A stretch of 64,000 nt of DNA from Bdellovibrio sp. UBA4095 (GTDB lineage Bacteria > Bdellovibrionota > Bdellovibrionia > Bdellovibrionales > Bdellovibrionaceae), in the NCBI GenBank assembly GCA_002381805.1, contig DFXZ01000014.1:62001-126000 (forward strand), read 5' to 3'. The notes below the pieces were generated by a model. The model saw nothing but the letters and a program-made list of their open reading frames with translations. It was not told the DNA's origin and did no database searches. The translations under genes were made by a program, and so were the position numbers. Below are positions 26,294 to 34,831 of this stretch, in pieces (the stretch's first letter is position 1; every line of letters starts with the position of its first letter).

Positions 26294-26916
26294 AATGTAA
26301 ATACCAGGCCTGTAGCTAAAAATGTTCCGTTCATCTGTCCAGAAGACAGCAAATGAAGGTGGTTCTTTATCCCAGCCTCTACGAAGAATCCAGTGTTTTC
26401 AAAGACGTCTAAAAATCTTGCACCAGCAATCAACTGATAATCGAAAGAGACCGCGGATTTTCGATCCACCTGCTTAAGAAAAACTCCCAAACCTGCGCCT
26501 GCCCCAAAATAGAGGGGAAAGCGCGAAGTCGCATCCGGGAACATAATCACTGGCATAAAGCTAATTTTTGTCGGCTTTTCGCCAGATACTTTGTATTCAT
26601 TGTAGTCGATGCGAATCGCCAGATCCATAGAGTTTAACCACTCACCAATTCGGTAAGTCACACCAAAGGTGTTTCCACCAACATTATCCTCTTTCGTAGT
26701 CCCCCACTCGTAGGAATCAGAGTCCATGTAGCGGCCGAAATGCAAAGCCAGGTAATGGTCAACTCCCCCCGCCTTAAATAAACTTTCTTGAGTCGGTGCG
26801 CGCTGCTGACCAAAATATTTTGCGGCAGCTTCTCTTCCGACGATGGGCTCCTGAGCAAGAGCATGTTGAGTATGGGCAAATAAGAGAGTCACAAGTCCTA
26901 ATAACAACGTCTTCAC
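26290..26916 (-). CDS. Predicted outer-membrane beta-barrel protein upstream of rsmB
   Basis: The product has 208 residues from a GTG at 26916 preceded by GAGGT; an in-frame start at 26958 would add 14 residues before the signal peptide. The signal peptide ends at HALAQ. The mature part starts with a helical polar stretch and then alternating strands with Gly-rich turns (YFGAGAGLGVF), ending LVFTF, a typical last barrel strand. No family is recognised. Its stop overlaps the TTG start of rsmB. Confidence 0.6.
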   Translation of the reverse strand: MKTLLLGLVTLLFAHTQHALAQEPIVGREAAAKYFGQQRAPTQESLFKAGGVDHYLALHFGRYMDSDSYEWGTTKEDNVGGNTFGVTYRIGEWLNSMDLAIRIDYNEYKVSGEKPTKISFMPVIMFPDATSRFPLYFGAGAGLGVFLKQVDRKSAVSFDYQLIAGARFLDVFENTGFFVEAGIKNHLHLLSSGQMNGTFLATGLVFTF

Positions 26917-27063
26917 AAGCACCTCGTTCGTTCCTATATCATAGCCATTTTTTTTCACTCTGCGTAAGCATCTGACGCGATCAGTTATTTAGTCTTGCAG
27001 ACATTGACTCTCTAGCTCACGCTCCCTAATCTCCAGCTAGCTTTTTGAACGGGACTAAAGACT

Positions 27064-27648
27064 ATGAAATGCCCCTTTTGCGGACATGCTGATGACAGAG
27101 TTTTAGATACCCGAGTGCAGAAGGATGGCAGCATCCGCCGCCGTCGTGAGTGCCTCGAGTGCAAGGCTCGCTTTTCGACAGTCGAGACAATCATGCTCGC
27201 CTTTCCGTTCATTATTAAAAAAGACGGACGTCGTGAACCCTTCAGCAAAGAGAAAATTCTAAAAGGTCTTCAGGCCGCTTGCCAAAAGCGTCCTGTCAGC
27301 CTTACCCAGATCGATGGCGTTGTTGAGCGTATCGCTTCTTGGGTCATCAATCGCGGCGAAAGTGAAATTTCATCTCGTCTTATCGGTAAGAAAGTCATGG
27401 CCGAGCTAAAGCAGCTCGACGATGTAGCTTACATACGTTTTGCCAGTGTCTACCGAACCTTCAAAGACGTTCAGGAGTTTGTTGAAACTCTTGAAGATGC
27501 CGAACTGCTTGATTTTGTAGATGCTAGTAATCCACAATTAAGCCTGACTGTGATGAATCCTCTTGAAAGCGAGAAGAGTCCTAACCATGAAATTGACAGC
27601 AAGACGCCAGGCCCGCGAAATCGCCCTCCAAATTCTTTTCCAAACTGA
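27064..27648 (+). CDS. nrdR: Transcriptional repressor NrdR
   Basis: The product has 194 residues. A zinc ribbon uses Cys3, Cys6, Cys30 and Cys33, followed by the RRRRECLEC motif, and an ATP-cone domain covers about 48-140 (IIKKDGRREPFSKEKI). It represses ribonucleotide reductase genes in response to ATP/dATP. NrdR proteins are usually near 150-165 residues; the extra C-terminal tail here is low in structure and Pro-rich, and its last 62 bases overlap the nusB start out of frame. The gene leads an operon of nrdR, nusB, two unknown genes and ppsR. Confidence 0.95.
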   Translation: MKCPFCGHADDRVLDTRVQKDGSIRRRRECLECKARFSTVETIMLAFPFIIKKDGRREPFSKEKILKGLQAACQKRPVSLTQIDGVVERIASWVINRGESEISSRLIGKKVMAELKQLDDVAYIRFASVYRTFKDVQEFVETLEDAELLDFVDASNPQLSLTVMNPLESEKSPNHEIDSKTPGPRNRPPNSFPN

Positions 27649-27994
27649 GTTCGCCCCTCAGATCAGTTCTCAGACATTTTTAGACGTCTTCGAGCAGAGT
27701 GTTGAAGCTGATGTGATCAGCTATGCGGATTTGCTGGTGAATGGAGTTCAATCCCATAGATCTGAAATTGATAGCAAAATTCAAGCTTCCAGTGCCCATT
27801 GGAAACTTGATCGCATGGCCACCATCGATCGCAACATCTTGCGAATCGCCGTGTATGAAATGAAATTTGCACAAGAGCCTATCAAAGAAAATATTGCCAT
27901 CAATGAGGCCGTCGAGATCGCCAAGAAATATGGGACAACTGATTCCAGTTCATTCGTGAACGGACTTCTGGATCAAGTCAGCAAGGTGAACTAA
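27587..27994 (+). CDS. nusB: Transcription antitermination factor NusB
   Basis: The product has 135 residues from the ATG at 27587 (MKLTARRQAREIAL), preceded by GAGAAGAG. Conserved features are the ARRxARExALQxLF start, LDRMATIDRNILRIAVYEM and INEAVEIAKKYGTTDSSSFVNGLLD. It binds boxA RNA with NusE in rRNA antitermination. It starts 62 bases inside nrdR, so expression is probably coupled, and its TAA overlaps the next ATG. Confidence 0.95.
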   Translation: MKLTARRQAREIALQILFQTEFAPQISSQTFLDVFEQSVEADVISYADLLVNGVQSHRSEIDSKIQASSAHWKLDRMATIDRNILRIAVYEMKFAQEPIKENIAINEAVEIAKKYGTTDSSSFVNGLLDQVSKVN

Positions 27995-28446
27995 TGGCGT
28001 TAAGCGTCCTTTCTCAAGCGAGTGCATTCAATCCAGGCTCTGATCTGTGGGTCATGCCTGATCTTGAGAAATCGCCATGGACTGCGAAACTTGATTGGTA
28101 TCTGAATTTTCAAATCTGCAAAGCATCCCGTCATCAGGTCAAAGAAACTCCGGCCCCGATCAATTCCATCGTGGAGGAAACCGGTCTGCCTTGTGAAGAC
28201 ATCTCGGCAGGAACTGATGGCACTTTGATGATCGCATCTGGTCGCCTGCTTCCGAACAAATGGGTCGTGGTTTTGCCATGGAGTGAAGACCTGGGCAAAT
28301 GGACGCAAGAGATCCACAAAATCTGGGAAAACCTGAATGAGCCTACCCTGCGCGTCTTTCTTCCTCCCGGGCAGAGCGCAAGCAGCTTGCAGCTTGCCTG
28401 GCAGAAACATCAAAGCTCTGAAGAATTCACAGTCGTCCTTGATTAA
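27994..28446 (+). CDS. Unknown cytoplasmic protein between nusB and ppsR
   Basis: The product has 150 residues, no signal peptide and no membrane segment. It is rich in Trp (seven), with KWVVVLPWSEDLGKW in the middle and a Gln/Ser-rich end. Its start overlaps the nusB stop (TAATG), which argues that it is a real gene translated from the same message. No family is recognised. Position between an antitermination factor and a dikinase regulator gives no clear clue. Confidence 0.6.
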   Translation: MALSVLSQASAFNPGSDLWVMPDLEKSPWTAKLDWYLNFQICKASRHQVKETPAPINSIVEETGLPCEDISAGTDGTLMIASGRLLPNKWVVVLPWSEDLGKWTQEIHKIWENLNEPTLRVFLPPGQSASSLQLAWQKHQSSEEFTVVLD

Positions 28447-28492
28447 TCGACCTTTCCTGCCCACAATAGACATAACAACAGAAGAGGTCGGC

Positions 28493-29050
28493 ATGGAAAA
28501 ACTTTCTCAATCTTTCGTATCAAAAATAACTATGTTACGCAAAAGACTCGAATCGTTTTTGGACAACGATTTCGACAGCAATTCGGAAGAAACAGAACGA
28601 TTACAACGTGACTTCGAGGTCTCCCGGGATATGGGTCTGATTCGCGGAATCTCGCAAGGACTGCCCGACGATCATGTGGATCGCGCCGTCGTGATCTTTT
28701 CGCGCTTAGCTTTGTTTTTTGATGCTGGCGTTCTTTTGGAAAACAATGACAGTCGCTGGAAAGCACAAGCTTTTTTTTCAAAAGGTATCACTCAGCTTTT
28801 CAATAACAGCCAAAAAGCCTACATCAGCATTCCGCAAACCAATATCCTTGAGGTTCTAAAAACCAGCTCTGCAAATATGCTTGAAAAGCTACACCTCCAG
28901 CATTTGGACCCGGAACAAAAAACGACGTGCCTGTTGGTTAAGGTCAGCCCTGACTACGCATTTTTATTTTTCTCGTCAATGCCCGACATTTGGTTAAAAG
29001 ATCATATGGACAATATTCGTCGCGCTCTTGCCAATGGCATTGCTGACTAG
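28493..29050 (+). CDS. Unknown cytoplasmic protein upstream of ppsR
   Basis: The product has 185 residues from the ATG at 28493, preceded by AGAGG at 5 bases; the open frame extends 156 bases upstream without a better start. It begins with a helical, charged region (MLRKRLESFLDNDFD) followed by a mixed alpha/beta part. The segment DRAVVIFSRLALFFDAGVLLENNDSRW through AFFSKGITQLF faintly recalls GAF-type sensor folds, but no motif proves it. There are no Cys near a site and no membrane segments. The ppsR start lies 7 bases after its stop. Confidence 0.6.
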   Translation: MEKLSQSFVSKITMLRKRLESFLDNDFDSNSEETERLQRDFEVSRDMGLIRGISQGLPDDHVDRAVVIFSRLALFFDAGVLLENNDSRWKAQAFFSKGITQLFNNSQKAYISIPQTNILEVLKTSSANMLEKLHLQHLDPEQKTTCLLVKVSPDYAFLFFSSMPDIWLKDHMDNIRRALANGIAD

Positions 29051-29057
29051 GTCCTCA

Positions 29058-29903
29058 ATGGGTGAAGATAGCAAAACCTACACCGTTTATATTCTGTCAG
29101 ACAGTACGGGGGAAACAGCAGCGACGATGATTCGCGCTGCCCTAGTTCAATACTCCAACAAAGACATAAATATTATCCGGTGTAAAAATGTTCGGACTGA
29201 GACTCAAGCAGAAGCGGTCATCGAAGAGTGTTTCGACCGCAGAGGAATGTTAGCCTATACCGTGGCAAGTCCGCACTTACGCACAAAAATTCGCGAAATG
29301 GCCTCGAGCAAAGGTATCGCTTATCATGATCTCCTAGGTCCCTTGCTAAGCACTTTCGACTCCTTTTTTGGAGATCACTCCGAAGACACTGTCGGAGCCC
29401 TTCGCCACGTCGATGAACGTTACTTCAAACGGATCGAAGCCATCGAGTATACGGTCAAGCATGATGATGGGAAAACATTTGCCGAACTAGATAAAGCCGA
29501 CATCGTTCTGGTTGGTATTTCCCGAACCAGTAAAACACCACTGTCGATCTTTCTAAGCCATAAGGGATGGAAGGTCGCGAATGTTCCATTAGTTCTCGAC
29601 ACCCCACTCCCCGAAGAGCTCTTCAAAATTGATCAGCGACGAATTGTGGGATTGATCATCGATATGGAATCTTTGCAAAGAATTCGCAAAAGCCGACTCG
29701 AAAAATTTGGTCAAGATCCAGGAGGTTCCTACGCCTCGATGAGCCACATTGCTCAAGAAATTGACTATGCAGAAAAGATTTTTAAGCAGAATCGTCGATG
29801 GCCCGTGTTTAATGTCACCGAAAGAGCCCTAGAGGAAACTGCATCTGAAATCGTGCGTATTATCGCTGCCAGACTGGGACTTCCGGACAGCGTGATTTTC
29901 TAA
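29058..29903 (+). CDS. ppsR: Pyruvate dikinase regulatory kinase/phosphorylase (DUF299)
   Basis: The product has 281 residues from the ATG at 29058, which leaves the canonical TVYILSDSTGETA start. The P-loop-like GISRTSKTPLSIFLS near residue 150 and the YAEKIFKQNRRWPVFNVTERALEE end are family hallmarks. These bifunctional enzymes use ADP to phosphorylate, and phosphate to dephosphorylate, a Thr of phosphoenolpyruvate synthase or of pyruvate phosphate dikinase. Which target is used cannot be read from this gene. It is the last gene of the nrdR operon and ends against the convergent NHL lipoprotein gene, overlapping by 4 bases. Confidence 0.93.
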   Translation: MGEDSKTYTVYILSDSTGETAATMIRAALVQYSNKDINIIRCKNVRTETQAEAVIEECFDRRGMLAYTVASPHLRTKIREMASSKGIAYHDLLGPLLSTFDSFFGDHSEDTVGALRHVDERYFKRIEAIEYTVKHDDGKTFAELDKADIVLVGISRTSKTPLSIFLSHKGWKVANVPLVLDTPLPEELFKIDQRRIVGLIIDMESLQRIRKSRLEKFGQDPGGSYASMSHIAQEIDYAEKIFKQNRRWPVFNVTERALEETASEIVRIIAARLGLPDSVIF

Positions 29904-32900
29904 AGAGCTGCTGGATCGTACTCGATAACCTGGTTCCTGTTTTCATTTAACATATAGAGCTTATTGTTCGGCCCAAGTTCCAGAGACGAAGGGCTCAACT
30001 TTAAACCTAAAAGATCGGGACCAAGCGCAGTGTTGCTGCAAGAAGGCCCCGGCTGCATTGCACAGGTATAGAGTTTTCCATCACTGGAAATATAGTAAAC
30101 TCTGTCGAGGTCAGGATCGGTCGAATTGACATAGGTGTAAACGAAAGCTCCGACATGGCGGGCAAGTCCTGGGATCAACGATCCCAATGTTGACTGAGCG
30201 GGATCTAAAGGATTGTTCACCACGCGAATTTTGTTATTCTCTGAATAATAGAGTTTTTTAGTCGCTCCACGCTCATCAATTTTTCCAATATTACAGCTTC
30301 CAGACCCATCAGAGTTTGAAATACAATAAATTCTTTGGCTGATTGCACATCCAGGAGTGCCACAGTCTGCGACTGGAGATCCTGGATAAGTGTTCTGAGC
30401 TATCATTGTTCCAATAATCTTTCGATAAACCCCGGCATTGTCTCTATACAGAATCACTGACGCGTGATTACTCGGACTTGCTCCCCAACCGTAACCACCA
30501 GCATCGAGACCTCCCATATAAAGGTTACCATCAGAATCCACACGCAGACCCGCTTTCATCTGTGATGGCTCGTATTGGGCGGAAGTTCCAGAATAGGGAT
30601 CATCACCTAAAAACAATCGCGTTGAAATACGGTACTGACTCGCATCCAAATCAGTCGCCGTCAGCAGAAACTCGGCTTTATTAGCCGGATTGCTTGTGTC
30701 TAATCCCAAAAGATATCTAAACGAGTTCCAGTAAATTTTTCCCGTCGGGCCGATTTCGAAGAAATTGAAAAGATTGATCAAGCCCATAAAATTGTTAGAG
30801 GTTAAATTCGTTTCCGTACTCGGATGTCGAGCCACTCCGGATCCAAAAACCGTGCGCAGGTATGTTCTGGAAGTCCCATGCTCTACTCGAAGCAAGTAAC
30901 TTGCTCCTCCATCGAGGAAGTGGACTCCGGATTGGAAAGCACCTTGAACCGACGGGACATAACGAATATTTCGGAGTCTGCTAAATCTTGCCGAGATTGG
31001 ATCGCGGCCCACACCTGACATTCTATCTGTCCCGGCGATGGTCAAAAGAATGTCTTTAGAATAAAGCTTATCAACTACGCGCAACCGAAGGGCTGTTTCG
31101 CTTCCGTCGACAATGCCGAGACGAGAGTTGTAAGTGAATAGCGAAATCGGCTCAACACCGGCATCCTCCCTTTCGACGCCGTTTTCTCGACATGAAACAG
31201 ACAAGCAAGATGATTCATTTTTTATATAAAGCTGGGTCGTCGGATTACTCTGTGTCACATCAAGATAATAAACACTATTGGAGATGCCATCTGCCGATGT
31301 GACTAGGTACAAGCGCTTTTCCGCTTGATTGAAGGTCAGGCTTTCGGCACTTGTAGAAAGAATTTTAAGCTGGTTGTTTTGAATGCGATAGATCGCCTGA
31401 TTCTTGAAACGAACATAAAGTGCTTTATTTTCCTGATCATACGCGAGACCACTATGCTGTTCTCGAATACTGATGTTTTCAAGCGGAGTCAGGAGTGGAT
31501 CACCTTCAACGATAGAGCTGCTCTTAACACAGTTTCCGGCAAATGGAACGACTGCGGTGGCTGCTTTCGTCGTAGGATCTTGCGTAATCTTTTGGATTTT
31601 TACAGAGTCCGTCGCATGTGTCCCGCTGGTACTTGTACAAGCGTTAATCAAGAAAATATCCTTGCTAGTATTATCAATAGCGAGCGCTCCATACAGCCAA
31701 ATTGTCAACTGCTGTGGGTCGGCAGCGGAAAATCCGGTCGCAGACGTTCCTGCGTATATTTCGATGTTCTCCGTCGACGTGTTATATCGGTAAATCCGCG
31801 CTCCACTTGGCAACCCGCCCAAGATATAAATGTCATTGCCATCACCAACAATAGTTCTGGAAGTGAGAATTCTGGTGGAGGAAGTGACAATTCCAGGAAT
31901 TCCGGCCTCAGTAGCGGCATCATATTTAAGTACGGTCTCCACTAGGCCCGTCTTTTGAGAAATTTTTAACAATCCGGTCTTATCAATAAAGTAAAGATCG
32001 CCTGACGGAGTCATATGAACGGCATTCAATAATGTCTTTGCTGATTGCAATTTCGCTGATAGCGCACTGCCACCATCTCCATTCGACTCATCTCCAGCGT
32101 AAATCTTCCACTTGCCACCGTTGATGTAATTTGAAAAACGAATCGATTTGTTTCCACTGGAATCTGTCGCTATCAACTTTAACCGAGCCGGACCGTTTGA
32201 AGTAAACGTGTAACCAGAGTATTCAAGCTCCCATTTTTTGGAACCTGCCGGCGGTGTACCTAAAGAAGATGCCGTCAGCTCCGCTGGCTTCGTAAAAGTA
32301 GTACCATCTAAAGTTAAATGGATTTCCAAGGGATTGGCCGGCAGCTCAAGTCCATCTTCGATCACAGCGCTAATTTTAACAAGGTCCCCAGCTTGGATTG
32401 TCTCCGTGTTAAAGTATGGGCTAGCGGGATTCGCATTTTTCAAGGTTACATTGTAAATATCCGGTGGACTATCGACGTCATTCAGAACTGTCGAGGTATT
32501 AACCCCTTCGACACCTTTTCCATCGTTCTCTACAATCTCCGACTTTTGGTTTAAATCATTCATAGCCCAAATGCAGAGCTTTTGCGTTCCTAGGTTCTTG
32601 ATCTGATAGAGATATGAGCCACCGTCAACGTAATCATACCAAGTGGCTTGCTCGCTATAGGAATTCCAGGGAGAAGTATTGTCATAGACACACTTCGCCC
32701 CTTCAGGCACTTCGAGAACGCCGACTTGCTTGACCGGGCGTAACGTATCGATAACTGAAATTTCAAGTTTGACCAAAGAGTTTGAAAGATAAGTATCACC
32801 GTCGTTGACCTTCACGCTTTTGACTTGAGGGCGACTGATGACTGAACTATCGATACTGCAGCCCGAAAGAACAAGGACAAAAAATATGAGGCACATAAAA

Positions 32901-32926
32901 TCAATAAATCTAATGATCTTAGACAT
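29900..32926 (-). CDS. Large lipoprotein with NHL-type beta-propeller repeats
   Basis: The product has 1008 residues from the ATG at 32926, preceded by AAAGGGGG; the frame is open upstream without need. The lipobox is VLSGC (Cys23). Residues 30-300 contain Ig-like units (VSVNDGDTYLSNSLVKLEISV-type). From about 310 on come repeated blades of the kind found in NHL/SMP-30 propellers: LNAVHMTPSGDLYFIDKTG, IYRYNTSTENIEIYAG, LRVDSDGNLYMGG, LYMLNENRNQVIEYD. Such propellers usually bind proteins, glycans or peptidoglycan fragments. It is likely exposed at the cell surface or in the periplasm. No enzyme motif was seen. Confidence 0.75.
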   Translation of the reverse strand: MSKIIRFIDFMCLIFFVLVLSGCSIDSSVISRPQVKSVKVNDGDTYLSNSLVKLEISVIDTLRPVKQVGVLEVPEGAKCVYDNTSPWNSYSEQATWYDYVDGGSYLYQIKNLGTQKLCIWAMNDLNQKSEIVENDGKGVEGVNTSTVLNDVDSPPDIYNVTLKNANPASPYFNTETIQAGDLVKISAVIEDGLELPANPLEIHLTLDGTTFTKPAELTASSLGTPPAGSKKWELEYSGYTFTSNGPARLKLIATDSSGNKSIRFSNYINGGKWKIYAGDESNGDGGSALSAKLQSAKTLLNAVHMTPSGDLYFIDKTGLLKISQKTGLVETVLKYDAATEAGIPGIVTSSTRILTSRTIVGDGNDIYILGGLPSGARIYRYNTSTENIEIYAGTSATGFSAADPQQLTIWLYGALAIDNTSKDIFLINACTSTSGTHATDSVKIQKITQDPTTKAATAVVPFAGNCVKSSSIVEGDPLLTPLENISIREQHSGLAYDQENKALYVRFKNQAIYRIQNNQLKILSTSAESLTFNQAEKRLYLVTSADGISNSVYYLDVTQSNPTTQLYIKNESSCLSVSCRENGVEREDAGVEPISLFTYNSRLGIVDGSETALRLRVVDKLYSKDILLTIAGTDRMSGVGRDPISARFSRLRNIRYVPSVQGAFQSGVHFLDGGASYLLRVEHGTSRTYLRTVFGSGVARHPSTETNLTSNNFMGLINLFNFFEIGPTGKIYWNSFRYLLGLDTSNPANKAEFLLTATDLDASQYRISTRLFLGDDPYSGTSAQYEPSQMKAGLRVDSDGNLYMGGLDAGGYGWGASPSNHASVILYRDNAGVYRKIIGTMIAQNTYPGSPVADCGTPGCAISQRIYCISNSDGSGSCNIGKIDERGATKKLYYSENNKIRVVNNPLDPAQSTLGSLIPGLARHVGAFVYTYVNSTDPDLDRVYYISSDGKLYTCAMQPGPSCSNTALGPDLLGLKLSPSSLELGPNNKLYMLNENRNQVIEYDPAAL

Positions 32927-33054
32927 GTGCCCCCTTTCCGTGTACGAACCTGCAACACAAGTATTCATCGGCTTAAACAGACCGAACCTTAACAGGTGTC
33001 TCGACTTAGGGCGGGCTCGGGACGGCGAAATCATGTGCCAATATGAGATTGGTT

Positions 33055-33960
33055 TTAGGCTTTTTCCTGTTGAAATAAGGTTTGGTAAAAAACCTCGATG
33101 AGACCTCGATTATCCGAGTTCTTCTTATAATAGAACATGAGATCCATCTGATAATTTAGATCCTTAACATAGACATGATTCAGTCGACCCGAACGCACCT
33201 GCTTGCGAATAGACTGTGCCGGAAGAAATCCCCACCCAAGTCCTGCTTCGATAACACGTTTTAATGTCGACACATTGGCAGACTCAAAAATAGCGGGAGC
33301 TTCTAATCCGTTTTCTTGAATTTTCAATCGCAGTGCTCGATTAAATCCGGGAAACTCGTCAGTGAAATTCACTAATGAAAATTCAGCAATCTGCTTCATG
33401 GAAATCTGCTGTGGCATTCTCTCTTCTTTATTTGAACCGACAAGCCACATCTCTTCCTTTTTCAAAAACTTCTGTTCACAGTTTTCAAGCTCGGCACCAA
33501 ATTCGGTTTTAACCTCAGGCAAAATAATCACGTCGTAAAGAGATTTCTTGAAAGCCTTAATCAGTTCCTCGCCGTGCTCATAGTCAATTTTTAACATGAG
33601 ATCTGGATTATGCCTCATCAGTCGACCAACAATGGGACTCATCAGATGAATGCCTATTGAGTTCAACGTTCCAATGCGCAGTTGACCCTTCATTTGATGG
33701 CCGATTGATTTAATCGCAATTTCTGCCTGTTGAGTGAGGTGAATAATTCTTTTTGAATATTCATATAGAACCTCACCTTGCGGTGTGGGTTTTACCGAAC
33801 GAACACCTCTAACCAAAAGCTCGACTCCTAGATCTTCTTCTAGGTTACGAATCTGCTGACTGACCGCGGGTTGAGTCAGATAAAGCTTGTCCGCCGCAGC
33901 TGTCATGCTTCCTTCGCTAATGACAGTTACAAAAGTGGTCAGCTGATAAAGGTTCTTCAT
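33055..33960 (-). CDS. LysR-family transcriptional regulator
   Basis: The product has 301 residues from the ATG at 33960 (AAAGGAGA 8 bases upstream). The winged helix-turn-helix covers about 3-62 with AAADKLYLTQPAVSQQIRNL as the helix-turn-helix, and a periplasmic-binding-like effector domain follows from about 90. The recognition helix strongly resembles NhaR/LysR types. It is divergent from a membrane-anchored secreted protein gene, and the two promoters overlap, as is usual for a LysR regulator and its target. The effector is unknown. Confidence 0.92.
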   Translation of the reverse strand: MKNLYQLTTFVTVISEGSMTAAADKLYLTQPAVSQQIRNLEEDLGVELLVRGVRSVKPTPQGEVLYEYSKRIIHLTQQAEIAIKSIGHQMKGQLRIGTLNSIGIHLMSPIVGRLMRHNPDLMLKIDYEHGEELIKAFKKSLYDVIILPEVKTEFGAELENCEQKFLKKEEMWLVGSNKEERMPQQISMKQIAEFSLVNFTDEFPGFNRALRLKIQENGLEAPAIFESANVSTLKRVIEAGLGWGFLPAQSIRKQVRSGRLNHVYVKDLNYQMDLMFYYKKNSDNRGLIEVFYQTLFQQEKA

Positions 33961-33980
33961 TAAGAAATCTCCTTTGCGCT

Positions 33981-34009
33981 TTGATTCGCACGGCAATTGT
34001 TATTATACT
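33981..34009 (+). promoter_or_regulatory. Promoter of the C-terminally anchored protein, overlapping the LysR promoter
   Basis: TTGATT (33981-33986), a 17-base spacer and TATACT (34004-34009) form a good sigma-70 promoter. On the other strand a perfect TATAAT (34007-34002) overlaps it and would serve the LysR gene. A TTG-N10-CAA dyad at 33981-33996 covers the -35 box and could be part of a LysR operator. Confidence 0.55.
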
Positions 34010-34033
34010 CAGGACATCAACCATGAGGTCAGC

Positions 34034-34753
34034 ATGAAGTATAGTCTTTTAACTTTTCTCGCTTTTAGTCTACTCAGTTTTACCGGCCATGCAAAAGTCT
34101 TTCGCAATGCTTACATCGCGTTCGAAATGCCGGAAACCTGGAAGTGCAACCTTGAGCAGACGGAATGGGTTTGTCGAAGTGAACAAACCAAAGAGGCAAA
34201 AGAAGCCATCATTATTCTGACCGCTAAAGAAGTCGGACCTACTGATACATTTCCACTTTACGAGGCTCACCTCAATTCCCCGATCAATGTGAATCTCAAG
34301 GGCGGCGGTTCTGCGAGCTCTAAGATTGTTTACAAGTCTAAAAAGGTTCAGATCAACGATCAGCCATGGATTGATTCACTTCATCTTGGCTCGGAAGTGC
34401 CTAACTACTTCACACGCTACCTAGCGACGATTAAAGACAAAATAGCGATCCTGGTAACTTTTAGTGCCCATAAGCAGTACTACACCAAATACAGTCAGGA
34501 TTTCTTTAAAGCAGTCATGAGCCTAAGAGTCATCGCCTCTAAAAATCTGTCTATGAGACCCGACCTTGGACCGATCCGGCCTGGAACCGAAACTCTTGGT
34601 GGTCCTATTGGCTCCGCAATGCCTGCAGATATGTACCAGGAAGAGATGAATCAATCCAAGGGTAGCAATAAGGGATTACTCCTGGGCGCAGCCCTCCTGT
34701 TGGCGGCTCTAGGGACCTTGATTTTCTTAAGAGCGAAAAAGAAAAAAAAGTAA
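34034..34753 (+). CDS. Secreted protein anchored by a C-terminal membrane helix
   Basis: The product has 239 residues from the ATG at 34034, preceded by TGAGGT. A signal peptide ends at GHA. The globular domain (20-190) has FEMPETWKC and VC close by (a likely disulfide) and a pattern like the Mog1/PsbP-type fold. A flexible Pro/Gly stretch (RPDLGPIRPGTETLGG) precedes one helix (GLLLGAALLLAALGTLIFL) and the basic tail RAKKKKK. It would face the periplasm and hang from the inner membrane. The family is not identified. It is the probable target of the divergent LysR regulator. Confidence 0.65.
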   Translation: MKYSLLTFLAFSLLSFTGHAKVFRNAYIAFEMPETWKCNLEQTEWVCRSEQTKEAKEAIIILTAKEVGPTDTFPLYEAHLNSPINVNLKGGGSASSKIVYKSKKVQINDQPWIDSLHLGSEVPNYFTRYLATIKDKIAILVTFSAHKQYYTKYSQDFFKAVMSLRVIASKNLSMRPDLGPIRPGTETLGGPIGSAMPADMYQEEMNQSKGSNKGLLLGAALLLAALGTLIFLRAKKKKK

Positions 34754-34780
34754 ACCTCGCCAAAAACATTTCTTAAAATG

Positions 34781-34815
34781 ATGAGGAACACCCGAAAGTG
34801 TTCCTCATTTTTTTT
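34781..34815 (+). terminator. Strong intrinsic terminator
   Basis: An 11-base perfect stem (ATGAGGAACAC / GTGTTCCTCAT) with a CCGAAA loop is followed by eight T. It closes the LysR-linked gene and isolates the pseudopilin cluster that starts 16 bases later. Confidence 0.92.
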
Positions 34816-34820
34816 GCTGC

Positions 34821-34826
34821 TACAGT
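34821..34826 (+). promoter_or_regulatory. Possible -10 box just before the membrane spermidine-synthase-like gene
   Basis: TACAGT (4-5 of 6 matches) lies 5 bases before the ATG at 34832, which has no Shine-Dalgarno, and directly after a strong terminator. No good -35 was found because that area is inside the terminator stem. Confidence 0.3.
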
Positions 34827-34831
34827 AAATC

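Noticed and set aside
28000..28494. A 164-codon minus-strand frame over the unknown gene after nusB
   Set aside because: The plus-strand gene has an overlapping start with nusB and fits the operon; the minus frame has no ribosome site.
31325..31945. A 206-codon open frame opposite the NHL lipoprotein
   Set aside because: It is antisense to a well-supported gene, with no start signals and an unnatural composition.
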